Source of the DNA: Diphasiastrum complanatum
Taxonomy: Eukaryota > Streptophyta > Lycopodiopsida > Lycopodiales > Lycopodiaceae
Direction of reading: 5' to 3'
DNA length: 64,000 nt
NCBI GenBank assembly: GCA_029204225.1
Contig: CM055102.1
Span: forward strand, 43,933,840-43,997,839
The position numbers and the translations under genes are program-made. Each line of letters starts with the position of its first letter. Position 1 is the first letter of the stretch. The notes beneath the pieces are model-generated. The model worked only from the letters and a program-made list of their open reading frames with translations, was not told the origin of the DNA and did no database searches. Positions 42,879-54,440 of this stretch are shown here, in pieces.

Positions 42879-45680
42879 TTCTGTGTGCAGGTTCTGGAGG
42901 GCGAGAAAACGTGCGTAGGTGGAGGTTCCAGAGGCGCACGTAGAGGAGGATGTTTCTCTGTTATTTGTTTTGTTTTACTTGCCATAAAACCTTGTATAGG
43001 CAGAATGAAAGAACACGTTCAGATTCAAGCAGAAATCGTGTTCTTTAATTTTTTTTTACGCCCATAACAGATTTAGAGCCAAATCAGAGGATGTAGATTT
43101 GTAAAGAGCTGAAACTGATGCTCAGAGTTGAAACCTGAAAGTTTCTACTCTGATACTAGACTTTTATTTATCCTATGAAGAAGCTTGCGGTTATGGCTTC
43201 ACTAATTCCAGTTTTGAAGCAAGTTTTTTGAAAATGCTCTTCTATGGCTATGATTCCATTATCGATGCTAAGAATTAGTATGAATTCATTAGTATTTCCA
43301 GATTTCTTGATAAAGCTTTTAAGTGTTGTAGAAGGATCTGTTTGAATGGATCCAATTGCTTGTTTCAGGGCTGTATTCTGTTTTGTTAATAATTTGGATG
43401 CATGCATAACCCATAATGTTCTGAATCGTGTTCCTAGTTATGTTCAGTGGTAGATTGAAGTAAAACAATTTATCCAGTTTGTATGGACTGGTGATAACTA
43501 AGAGCATGATTCGAGTAAATGCATATGAGGATTAGTGTTTTACTTGTAATCCTCTTGTTAATCTGCATGTTCAAGAACATTGATGGGAATTGCAGTTACA
43601 TTCCTATTATTTGGTGGAGCAGAATATTGGTCTGCTTTGTGATAGAGATTAACCAATTCCCTGAGGAAGCTTGTTGAGCCTAGAAGGGTCAGTAACCTGT
43701 TTGAATGAACCTGTAATTGACACGGTTCCCTCTGCCTTCTAATTTCCGTGACACAATGGTATGATAGTAGATGATTTCTGACTTGTCAGAGATCCAAAAA
43801 ACTCTGCTACTAATGCTGATTCCTTGCTACTGTTCTATTGCTGAGGGCCGAAGGAAGACAACGGTGGGTTTAGTAGGATGTAGCACAGTAGTTGGCTAGC
43901 GGGGTCTGAATCACGGATTTTTTGATTCAGAGATGGGGGACAGATCCTAGTTGGTGATGGCTGAACTCGCTAAGCCTGCAATCTTCCATTAACATGCTAT
44001 TTTTGCCCTTCAGAGAGTTAATAGAACCCGTGATGTAGCTATGAAAAGTGCAGATACCATTGGGGAATCGTGGAGTAGAAGCCAAGTTTGGTATTGGTTG
44101 TTGGAAAGCGCCATATGACTTGGAATTAGCATGGATTGGCTTTGAAGCTCTATTCCACAGTCCTGCCTGTGACAAAAAATTTGCTGTCTCTCTCGCAATG
44201 GAGGATCGGGGCTTGAAGGCTCGATGGGTGGTAACTTACTTTCTCTCTCTATCTCGTTTGTGATGGCTGCGCTGTCAAAATGAGGGAGCCTGCCCTAAGT
44301 TTTTTCTCTTTGGAAAAAATAGGTTTGATTTTTTTGGAGGGGCCCATGGCCTTTTGTAATTTTTTTTTTAAACCTTACTTTTGGGCTTTTGGCATGCATG
44401 GGCAAGGTGTTCAAAGGAAGTTTGATGCGTAGTGAGTGGTCGGCAATTCGGTTAATTGAGTGACTATCTGCATCGATGTTGTTACATGCCGATCTATCAA
44501 GGCTCAATGAGAATTTTGACATTTGGTAGCTTTGAGTTGGCATGAAATCGAGTTTCTAAATCAACTCTGGGAGTCCAAATTACTAACCCCCAGTTATAGA
44601 AACTTCGGTTTCTTGGTGTCAGATTGTCAAAGTTTGACCTTGATTTCAGTATTGCTTCCCATATAGGGAGTTGAAGGAATTTGGATTTCCTTTCTCTAGG
44701 GACAATATGCATGTTTTTGGGCTTTATCACTTTGACATTCTGCTAAGCCAATTTATATTGGAACTTGAAGTACGGTTGAATCCTAAGTCAAGCTATATTA
44801 ATCGGTTTTTTTGGAATGAATTTTTTGAGCCGATCTTGACAGAAAGGTAAGAATGTATGGTTTTCAGGCATATACCCAATATAGGAATTCGATTTTTTTG
44901 GTACGATGCTCTTTAAACTATTTAACTTTGGAGTATTGGTACTCCCAGTAAATGGAGTTAAATCGTGTTTTTTGAATTTTGTCCTATTCAAATCTGTGGA
45001 ACACTTATGGCCCTTGGTTATTGTGTTCTTGATGATTTTGATCATTAGGATTGAACAAATCGAAGCTTTTGAGATAGTTTTCAAAGTGATTAATTGGAAT
45101 AAGTGGATATTACTGGAAGTAGTTCTTTATTCGACAAAAAAAGAAGTTTGTATTGAATACAAGAAAAGAAGTACCCGAATGCAAGTTGATGGAGTTTCCA
45201 TTAATTACAGACAACTTTAACGAAATATTGCTTAAAAAAAATTAATGAAAAGGAAAAACAATCCAATTTTATTGGAAAAATTGTAATTGATAAGAACTGA
45301 TCAAAAGTCAAACTGATTTCATTTACAGTTAAAATCCCGTGGTGGTTTGTATATCGATAATGCTACCCAGGTATAGGATAAAAATGAAATTGTTTCAAAC
45401 TTTTTTCCTACAGTCATTCATTTTTTACATTTACTAATGTCTTTAGTTCTTCATTATGAATTAGTTGAAAGATTTTTAGTGGACTAAAAAATTCTAAGGA
45501 GGGAAGAATAGTGGACATCAGAGGTAGTAAGTGTGATCGAGAAATATATTTCGCAGTTAGGATTTTGTTAATCCCGGTAAATAATTGCTTAATCTCCGAT
45601 ATTATTTTCCTAGATAGAATTCATTTAGTTGAATTCGTAAATGATATCTTTGTAACCTTTGAGTTATCCGTAGGTTTTGA
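42617..45680. other. Intergenic, no gene recognised
   Basis: First about 300 bp GC-rich, then a (GA)n run at 42834-42875, then AT-rich DNA with short ORFs only. None shows a domain I recognise. A stretch at about 44790-45680 is very AT-rich with minus-strand codon-like runs (e.g. SYIGYMPENHTFLPFCQDRLKKF at about 44810-44890, split by stops elsewhere). It could be organelle-derived or decayed, which cannot be settled by eye. Confidence 0.5.
42834..42875 (+). repeat. (GA)n microsatellite
   Basis: About 21 uninterrupted GA units between a GC-rich block and the AT-rich region. Confidence 0.95.
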
Positions 45681-46064
45681 TGAGAATCAGTCGCAATTCG
45701 CGAAGGCGTTCGGATGGAGCTCAGATGCGACCGTTGGGCACTGCCAGCTGAATCGCTCCTACAGTCCTCCAGAGTGTAGTCAGATAATACTGATCTATGT
45801 TCATACAATTAATACAGCATTCGACATAATTTCAACCAAAGTGCGGAATTCAAAAGAACAAGAAAACTCAGACATACGAAATAAGCGGCATATGCATTCC
45901 ACATTCAAGATCAGATACCGTAAGAAAATCGTCTATATTGATTCCTCTTTAGAATTTCTTCAAGCACTGCATGCGAATCCACGCAGTGCATTGGCGTGAG
46001 AGAAACACGGTTCTCTCATGAGTAATAGTCTCGCTTCACTAGCGGACAGTTGGATCTTCTGATC
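45681..46064 (-). repeat. 3' LTR of the Copia-type element
   Basis: Shares long blocks with 47421-47764, e.g. CATAATTTCAACCAAAGTGC and GAGAGAAACACGGTTCTCTC. Confidence 0.75.
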
Positions 46065-46599
46065 CTATTACTATATATGGTTGTGTTCGAGACATGACCC
46101 ATTAGGATATATTGATCGGGCACTGATCCCGTAGATGGCTACTTGGGTTAGCCGGGTAGCCACACGTAGGAAGAAATTAGCCTGTACAGTGATTTTGAGC
46201 TCATTATGCTATACTCAGGGGCATGTCCTGGGTTTGTCAGTATATGTGGCCATATTGGGCCTAACTCTAGTTTGGCAGGTGGTAGGCCAGTTTAGTGACA
46301 CCTATTGAGTCCATGCAATTTGGGGCTTTGCTATATGTACAATGTTTCTTCATAATAGACTTAACTTTTGTTGTGCCATCTTTGAGAGCTTGTGAGGAGT
46401 GGCTATGGTGATTGTGTGATGTGATCTGGATAATGCACTAGATCCGAACAGAATTTCAACTATTGAGCCAGCAGGTATCTACTGTATGTCTGTCTCTTCT
46501 ACATCTCACGGAGGTCTTCTTGTCTGTATCTTGTCATTTCGACCTCCCTTTGGTCTTCCAGTTGCTCTTACTGGTACCTTCTGCTTGCTGGTCGCGATC

Positions 46600-47290
46600 C
46601 TACCTCTGATTCGACTCCCTCTTAGGCTTGAATTGTTTCTTGGATTTTTCTCTGTTGCCGTAGGGGGCCTGGTTAGAACCATCTTTGTGATCCAGATGTT
46701 CTCTGGCCTCGACTTCTTCTCGAGTCTCGACAATCACCTTTTTGAGGTTCATGGCGGGATCTTTCACGAGCAGGGTTTGTGTCGTCTGGAAAGATCTGGG
46801 TAAGGCGCTCAATAGGCACGTGAGTTGCTTCTCAGTTGACACTGCATTCTTTGCTCCAGAGTTATGTAGTGATAGAAACAGATCCTTCATCTTTCTCACG
46901 AAAGAGGTGAGGTCTTTTCCATCCCACTATAGGTTCGTCAGCTGATCTTCCAGCATCATGATCTGACTTCTTGATTTCGTCTGAAATCTGGTGAGCAATG
47001 CATCACATATCTCCTTGGCTTTGGAGAGTGTAGCCAGGTCAAGTGTAAGGCTATCTTCGATGGAAGATGATAGCAAGGCTACTGCCTTGTTATTTTTCTC
47101 CCTCCATTCGTGTAGCTCCTCGCCTGTTGTCGTAGGCATTTCTTCTGTGCCATCCACCCAGGGGAAGAGTCCTTCACCCTTGAGTATCAAAGATGTCTTA
47201 ACTTTCCAGGCTAGAAAGTTAGATCCTGAAGAATCAAGTTAGATCCTGAAGAATCAAGTATAGTGCAGATCTTGCTCTGCATGCTGTTGA
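46600..47290 (-). pseudogene. Copia-type Gag fragment
   Basis: The minus-strand frame reads FLAWKVKTSLILKGEGLFPWVDG, then KAKEICDALLTRFQ, MMLEDQLTNL, a TAG stop at 46927-46929, and continues in frame WDGKDLTSFVRKMKDLFLSLHNSG and LLSALPRSFQ to the stop before 46600. This is the pattern of UBN2/Retrotran_gag-type Copia Gag, which forms the particle. The C-terminal part is basic; no zinc knuckle was seen. One nonsense codon and no pol make it non-functional on its own. Confidence 0.75.
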
Positions 47291-47404
47291 TTGAAGCCAT
47301 TGCTTCTTGAAATCTATTTCCTTGTTGATGGTTGATTGTCTGAATGCTAGGTCTCCTGGATCTGCTAGCTTCTTGGCTATGTCAGAATATGACAAGATAA
47401 CGGG

Positions 47405-47416
47405 GCTCTGATACCA
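47405..47416 (-). promoter_or_regulatory. tRNA-iMet primer binding site of the Copia-type element
   Basis: GCTCTGATACCA, four bases from the LTR copy at 47421. Confidence 0.8.
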
Positions 47417-47420
47417 CTAA

Positions 47421-47764
47421 TGAGAATCAGTCGTGATTCGCGAAGGCGAATTAGACACGACTCTCTCTGTCTGCTCGGATGGAGCTCAGATGTGACCGCT
47501 GGGCACTGTACAACATTTGACATAATTTCAACCAAAGTGCGAAATTCAAAAGAACAAGAAAACTCAGACATATGAAATAAGCGGCATATGCATTCCACAT
47601 TCAAGATCAGATACAGTAAGAAAATCATCTATATTGAGTTCTCTTCTGAATTTCTTCAAGCACTGCATGCAAATCCACGCAATGCGTTGGCGTGAGAGAA
47701 ACACGGTTCTCTCACGAGTAATAGTCTCGTTTCACTAGCAAACAGTTGGATCTTCTGGTCCTAG
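47421..47764 (-). repeat. 5' LTR of the Copia-type element
   Basis: Adjacent to the primer site; diverged from the left copy by several indels. Confidence 0.75.
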
Positions 47765-50700
47765 ACACAGAGCTCTTCTCGCACACAGGCGGAGTTGCTA
47801 TCTGTATTTCGTCTTGATTGCTTACTAGCATCAGATTTCTATGTATTACACACTGTGTATACTGGTTTGATATATGTCAAGTATAATTCAGTAAGTATGG
47901 TCTCTTTGTGTAAATCTAAGATTAGATTGATTAAGCATCTACAACTAACCAGAGAACTACAAGAGTGGCAGATTAGCCACGACCTAGGGAGTATCTGCTG
48001 ACGTCATGCCATCGGATCATATTACTGTACTTCTGGGTACTTGCGTGATCTTTGGTGGTACTCCTTGGAGCGTGAGCGCTGAACGGGTTTCGTTTACCTC
48101 GTCTGCCTTCTTCCGTACTGGACCACGAAGGAATCTCATTCATGGATCTTTTGTGTTCGCGAACAGTTCGTCTTCGTCTCCGTTGACTTTCGCATTCGTG
48201 AAACTCTTCGTGTTTCGTGTCTCCAAATGTTCGAGTTCGCAAATATCTTCGTCAAGCGAAGGGCTGAAAGCTAGCAAGCCTTTGTAATCATAAACATTTT
48301 GTTTCTTCAGTTTTGCATGTCAATTGTGATGTTAAAAGAGGAATCTGATACATGGATTACATTGGATTTGTTAATTGATTGAAGCTTATCATTAATCAGA
48401 AAGGATCAGAATGTAATAGTGAACCATGTTAATTCTTTGGTTTAGATCACTGGATCAAGTGTGGATTTGTGGTATCCATCTGATAGGCATGCAAGTCATC
48501 CAAATAAATGGATTCTTGAGTGTTTCGGGAACAAGAGATAATATCCTATATGGATTATAGGACAACTAGAGTTGATATCTAGAATATCAGATGAGGCAGT
48601 TAAGGGTTTTCTGAAAGGAAAAGCTGATGGTATGGGACATCAATAATTTTTGGAAAGGAAATTCTAGAACTGTAAAAATCTGATAATTAATGGTGTGTTT
48701 TAGTACCTAGTCGCGATATGGGAAAAAGAAAAACATTGATCAAATGTGGGATATTTTGGGAAATCTTGAGGTTTAATCTAGATCCCAATGTGGTAGCTCA
48801 TTATTTACAAAATCGGAGGCCCTCAAATCTATTTCTTCTTTGATAAATGTGGTTGATCCTTTCATAACTTGAAACACAAGAGCTCTGATACCATGTGAGG
48901 CATTTCATATCATTTAGATCCAAAATGTGTCCCTTGATTTTTGGTTAGAAAGACAACACAATCTACAACATTGCCAATGTAGAAAAATCAACATCCACTT
49001 AATGAAAGAGACCTAGTAAAGCCTAGATCTAGTCATTGAATCACGCACTATTTATTTGGACTAGTGGAAAATTGTGGACCGCACCTAGTCAAAGCTGGAT
49101 TAACATGCAGAAGAAGGCGTGACATTGTCTTTTGATGATAGGAGTTGTATTAGTAGTTCATCACAATATTTAGTGATGAAGTCAGTTTCACAAATTGTAA
49201 TTGAGTCATGTCCTAGTAGAACTTTCCCATGAAAACATAGTGACTAGCAGCACACCAGTTAGGGTTAACATTACGACATATCTAAGGATGAAATGCATGA
49301 GCATACCAGCAATCTACGATTAGTGCGACTATGCAGCAGGACTACTACCGAATCGCAGATGGCCTAACTAGTAATACTAAGTTGAAAGCGATAGGTTTAG
49401 TAAAGTATTTAGATTTATTCCAAACAATAACTAGACAAAAGCATTATGGTTCTATTGGTTGTACACCATGTCAACAAATATTTTTTGAGAAGCTATGAGT
49501 AAGAAATGTAGTTAGATTCGAAGAGCAAGAGAAAATGATTGCCAAAAAGGTCAATCAAGAATTGATGATCCGAGTCTAGCAAATGTGGATGTTTTAGAGT
49601 TTAATCGTAAATTGACATTGAGTAACCATTTTTGAAACCTAAAGAATGACCTAGGTTAGTTGGACAAGCATTGTTTTCAATTCATCATCAGCAGCAGAAG
49701 ATCAACTTAGAAGCTTTTTTTGTCAACAATAGAAGTCGATTTAAAGATATGTCAGTTGATTTTGATGAAGAAGACGAGTCTTCAACTTCATCATATTCTA
49801 AAAAAGAAAGCATTGATAATATATCAAGTCTATACATAATTTTGGGCCCTATTATTTTTTTTTATGGAATTTGGCTTCTGAAATACCATGTGTTGTTTTA
49901 AGATGATGTTTATTTTTCGTTATGATGGTTTTATCAAATTTTTAAAATTTTTTAGCTATGATCTACTGTCAAAATACAATTTTTTATGAAATTTAGAGAT
50001 TGACTCATAAAAAGACATGATTTTGGACTAAAAGTAGATGATTTGAAAAATAACAAAAGAGGGTTACTCTTTTTTAGGTCAAAGCTCCAAAACAAATGTC
50101 ATTGAGTTCTTCCAAGAAAGTGCAAGCAAAAAGAAAAAATTAAGCACCTTAAGTGGTGTGAAATTTCCACGTGTTGTGCCTAGAGAAGCAACGTCTAAAA
50201 AGAACTAAAATTTGATTATATGGAGTAGTTCACTTTGGTTATAAGTCAAAGTGTAAGCAATTTCCAGAGTTACAAGGGTGACACAAACCGGCCTCCTGCA
50301 TGGTGTGCCACCTTTCTTTTTTGGGGGGTTAGTTTCGATATTTTGTAAGGTGGTGAAAGCTTTAGAAGCTATATAGCTAATCAATGGCAAAATGCCTTTG
50401 AAAGGGTTGGATGTTCAGAGGCATTCAGTTGCAGCCAGAATTTTGTACACATGCCTGTAATTGCTTTGTATATTTGTGTGTAGAGCTTTTAATCTCAAGA
50501 CCAAAAAATAAGTATTACTGATTCCTAGTCATTTCAAGACTAGATTTACAATACCTCGACTATCAGTAAGTATTGAGCAGTTATAATATATTCAGCTAAG
50601 AGCGATACAAAAAAGTCTTGATATGTCTATTTTTACATACTTTTATATTTGTCCATGTGCGGAAATTTTGATTTCAGAGAAGAATAACCAGATGTATAGG

Positions 50701-50793
50701 CTGTCCTTTGATCTTTTTAGTTCTCGCACTCTTCAACTAAAATCCGTTGCTGTAAGGATGCTTGCAATTAGATTGAGCGCTTTAGTGTCAAGC
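47765..50793. other. Intergenic; orphan primer site, no gene recognised
   Basis: Short ORFs only. GCTCTGATACCATGTGAGG at 48882-48900 is a good minus-strand primer site with an adjacent possible LTR start, but no second LTR or coding remnant was found around it. Confidence 0.5.
48882..48893 (-). promoter_or_regulatory. Orphan tRNA-iMet primer binding site
   Basis: Exact 12-base match followed by TG. It suggests a decayed LTR element reading leftward; the partner LTR is not found. Confidence 0.5.
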
Positions 50794-52311
50794 TTACACT
50801 GTAGATCTTCCTTTTGTAGATAGAGGTCGCTGCTTCATTTCTCTTCCCTGCTTTCGCATGCCAATGGTTGGGTAATCACGATGATCTACTCGAGACTTGC
50901 GAGATTTTGCTGAGAAATCTATAACTGGGACAAGCCTGAGTCCAGATTTGGTTTTTACAAGAGCAAATACCTCTTCGGATTCATCATCTGAATAGGGATA
51001 GGACTCTTCTGTCACAGTATTCAAGACGTTTTTAGTCTCCGGTACGAAAAGAGAAACTTTTCCGGGTCCATTATCATTGTAATCACATCCATAACTCTGG
51101 GAATTCCTTGCTTTATCACTCCTTACAGCTGCTGGAGATAGATGAGTCTCGTAGCCCACGCGCCGACTGTGATGAAGATCTAGATGAGAGTGGTTGCCTG
51201 GCAACCCAGGTAATGTATTTAAATTCCTTCGCCTTGTAGACCTCTGAAATCTTGATGTATGTGGAAATTTATCAGCTTCAGAGTAATACTCTCCAAGTTT
51301 TATTAGAGTGTTTCTGTCAGCCTTTGATCCAGACGGAGGTAGGTCGTACAAAGAACTTATTCCCAAGGGATAGTATCTGTTTAGTGGCTCATAATTCGGA
51401 TCCTGGTACTCGGCATCAAGTGCAACGTAACTCTTGAGTTTCAGTTTCTTCAAAAACGGAGACATCTTCACAGGTGGGTTTTGTTGTTCTTGGATGGCTG
51501 CTAGAGGCTCTACAGGACAATCTAACATCTGAAAGGAATTTTCTGCTTGCTCTCTTTCAGCTTCTGATTCTGCCTTATGTTCTGATTCTGCCTTATGCTC
51601 TTCCTGAGCTGAGCAAAATTCCACTTTTTTTCCTGTTCCTTTTATTGTCTTGAGGACCTTCCAAGGATCTGCATAGCCACTAACAGCCACTTTTTCCAGC
51701 TTTGTGGATATGTCGATTTTTTTGACCCCTGGTATTTCAAAATGGAGAACGATAGCTAAGCTGTGATAAGTACTAGTTTTACTAAGCTTCGCGAAAGAAA
51801 TCTGCAACAAGCTCAGTCAAGCTGAAAGTTGAAAATACCTTGCAGTGTGCAAAGCGCTTTAACAACCTTCCGCTTGCATCCTTCACAGTTTAATGCTACC
51901 TTCAATTCCACAGTCTGCAAGTGTAACACCGGTTGTTACTCTCTAGAATCCAGAAACCAAAACACAGATATGTTCCACGTACAACTTCAAAGGAATAGAC
52001 AACTATTCTTTGCTAATTGCAAGGAAGCACTTAACGTCTTAATGGCACTTATTCAAGACAGATTTTACAGGAAAAACGTTTGTAAAAGCTTTCTCATCTG
52101 TACTTCAATTCACATATGGAACACGGAAATTAGAAACTTTACACAAACTCACAGTATAAGGCAGCTGTTGAGGGTTGTCATTGTCAGACTTATGCTGGGT
52201 TTGATCTGTCCCCATCGAATGTTCACATCCTCCTGCACTTTCTAAAAGCTTTTCTTCTTTACTGGCAGGAGTCACAGTGTTAGAGCGCCTAAAGAAACGA
52301 CAACAATTCAT
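50794..52311 (-). CDS. Heavy-metal-associated (HMA) domain protein, three exons
   Basis: Exons on the minus strand: 52311-52153, 51914-51839 and 51728-50794; introns of 238 and 110 bp with GT...AG ends. Joined length 1170 nt, 389 residues, start MNCCRFFRRS. Exon 2 and the start of exon 3 encode an HMA fold (ELKVALNCEGCKRKVVKAL, then GVKKIDISTKLEKVAVSGY). Cys63 and Cys66 form the CXXC metal site, and intron 2 splits a Gly codon inside the domain. The remainder is a long low-complexity tail with Glu-rich repeats (EHKAESEHKAESE), a basic region, and SDDESEEVFALVKTKSGL near the end. There is no C-terminal CaaX box, so it belongs with the HPP rather than the prenylated HIPP group of plant proteins that bind and shuttle Cu, Zn or Cd. 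It is the only gene here with clean introns. Splice sites are predicted by eye. Confidence 0.85.
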
Positions 52312-53098
52312 AGAAACGTATAAATCAAAGCGGAGTGTCGCTGTTACGCAAAGCTATATGCTGCATGGAGAATGCTCGGGAAATTTCCTGCCGCCATTGC
52401 CCCTCTAACAATACGAATATACAACAAAGTGGATCGGGACGAGATGAGTGCGCTGAGCCGACGTGGAAAGAGCCCACCAAAATCATTCGATTTTGATGAC
52501 CTGGTGTATGTAGTGCTACCCGGATCTAAGTGCCACCTCCACTTGTCATCTCTTAAGGATCTTAGTGATTCCACTTTTAGATTTTGTCACGTCATCATGA
52601 TGAACCATCCAAAAGTTTAGTTTAGTTAAGACGAGTGTTTCGGAAACCTCTTTGGAGTTATCCTATATTTTCTGATACACAGGTTCATGTATCGGTTTTT
52701 TGAGATCCTATTAAAACAAAATGTTTAAGGTACAAAACTGTGAAATTTTGTACTTGTCCTCCACCCAAAAATAAGACATAAAATAAAACCTTAGCATTCA
52801 ACTTACAACTTAAAGTAGCATGATTGATTCAACTACAAATATGTTACTATAACCATGGCCAACAAAATTTTCATGCAAAAGAAAAAGTTAAACAATGTCG
52901 TGAAAGGTTCAAAATGAGGTATATCAAAAAAAATTTGCTCATTACCATAAAATTCACCATAGATAACAATATCAAATTGAAAAGCAGCAAGTACATCAGA
53001 GGTCCCCAACAAAGACATCCAAACTTTAGTCGTCCATCATTTTCATTGTCTCAAGAGATGGTGCCATGCCAATGATGAAGTCCAAAGCTACGTGGAAT
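52312..53098. other. Upstream region of the HMA gene, no gene recognised
   Basis: Expected to hold the promoter and 5' UTR of the minus-strand HMA gene. A weak TATA-like sequence (TGTATATTCG in gene orientation, near 52416) lies about 105 bp before the start codon. Small ORFs on both strands have no recognisable domain. Confidence 0.4.
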
Positions 53099-53921
53099 TG
53101 AGGAAAAAGTACAAAAAGGACCAAGAGTGGATCTTAATCTGATCCTCAAGAGGGATTGGTTGTCAGATTACTTGATCTATCAATCTACTTGAGATTAAGA
53201 TCAATCTAGATCAATTCTAGACACAAAATCTTAACAAGAACAATCATTAATTGAAGGTAGGTGTACTTTCTAGTTTCCCACGTGTGAAACCCTGTATGAG
53301 TACGGACTCCAACCTGAAAATCAAGTACACATTGATAGCACCTCAAAACAATCAAAACAAATGTAGAGAATCACTCAAAATTGCTTCCAAAACCAAGATT
53401 GGTGTCTCACAATGATTATGGCCAAATGTGGCTCTATCTATACAATAAGTGGGAGCTCGTGGTACTGATCATCCCTCTGATCCCACATGTGTGAAGGTGC
53501 TTTGTCATATGATGATTCATCATGCAAAACTGACACTTGGACAAAACCTTCTATTTTGAGCACTTTTGGTCCATTTTCCTTCTATATGGAGATCTACTTG
53601 GAAATCTTCTAGAAGTCCAAATTCGCCTACATCAGCTTATTCCACACGTGTGAGCTGTCCTCTACACATGGGATGTGACACCTAACCAAAATATTTGGCT
53701 CATGCAATCAATAGATTGATGTCATGTGTCATATATCTAGAAAACTAGTTTTTGGCCTTTTTAGCCACTAGAACTTGAATTAAATCATATGTACAACCTA
53801 TATGATTATGGTACATGACAAGTACATTATTTTCACACGTGGGAACAGGCTCCACACATGTGTAATCATACTATATACATGATTTTTGGCCTCTATCAAG
53901 CTTATTTTTGCATTTTTCACA
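53099..53921 (-). repeat. 3' LTR of the 53-58 kb element
   Basis: Preceded in element orientation by a short purine-rich TTGAGGAG. Repeated CACGTGTG-type motifs occur inside. Confidence 0.85.
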
Positions 53922-54058
53922 CTCCTCAAAAATCTAGCTTGGTAAATCTAGCTTGATGGAAAACATGATGATCTTGAACTTGACTCCATGGGCTGAATTG
54001 GTCTTTGCTGGTTCAAAAGGTGTGAAGATCAGCCAATGAGCTTGACGTTGATCTGAAA

Positions 54059-54367
54059 TCACCATATCCATGATAGTGTTTCTTTGATGTTGACATCTTT
54101 GATGAACTTGAGAGCTTTGCGCCATCCTAGCATCTTCGAAATTGATTCCTTCCAAATTTCATGTAGATGCTTGACTTTGAGGCTTGCTCCTTCTTCATGT
54201 GCATGCTCCTCCATGAGAAAATAAAGATTTCTTCTTGACTTATTAGGATCACAAAGATCTAACATCATGTTACCATGATCTAGAGAATTAGACTTATCCA
54301 AATTGGCAAGACTATGCATGCTATAATAACAAAGTGTTTGCATCATATCTTCATGTTTGTTTACCAT
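54059..54367 (-). CDS. Unidentified ORF inside the LTR element
   Basis: 102 codons (MVNKHEDMMQTLCYYSMHSLANL...). No family recognised. It lies downstream of the zinc-knuckle-like ORF in element orientation and may be the decayed end of the same coding region or chance. Confidence 0.3.
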   Translation of the reverse strand: MVNKHEDMMQTLCYYSMHSLANLDKSNSLDHGNMMLDLCDPNKSRRNLYFLMEEHAHEEGASLKVKHLHEIWKESISKMLGWRKALKFIKDVNIKETLSWIW

Positions 54368-54440
54368 GCTAATCTCAGATCCAATGAGCTAAATACTTTA
54401 TTATGGAGATAAGTGTCTTTAGAAGATGATTCACTTACTC

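Larger units (their letters stand above)
45681..47764 (-). mobile_element. Small Copia-type gag-only LTR element (TR-GAG-like)
   Basis: Two diverged direct repeats (45681-46064 and 47421-47764, both starting TGAGAATCAGTCG) flank about 1.35 kb. A minus-strand iMet primer site (47405-47416) touches the right copy, which is therefore the 5' LTR. The interior holds a Copia-type gag fragment and nothing of protease, integrase or RT. The copies differ by indels of tens of bases, so it is old. No clear target duplication was found, and the outer LTR edges are uncertain by a few bases. Confidence 0.75.

Noticed and set aside
44790-45680. Possible plastid DNA insertion
   Set aside because: AT-rich with codon-like minus-strand runs, but I could not match it confidently to any plastid gene; left as unassigned.
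46486-47242. Plus-strand ORFs over the Copia-type gag
   Set aside because: Antisense to a recognisable Gag frame; no domains of their own.
49671-49901. 76-codon ORF with Asp/Glu/Ser-rich middle
   Set aside because: Short, isolated, no splice context or family resemblance.
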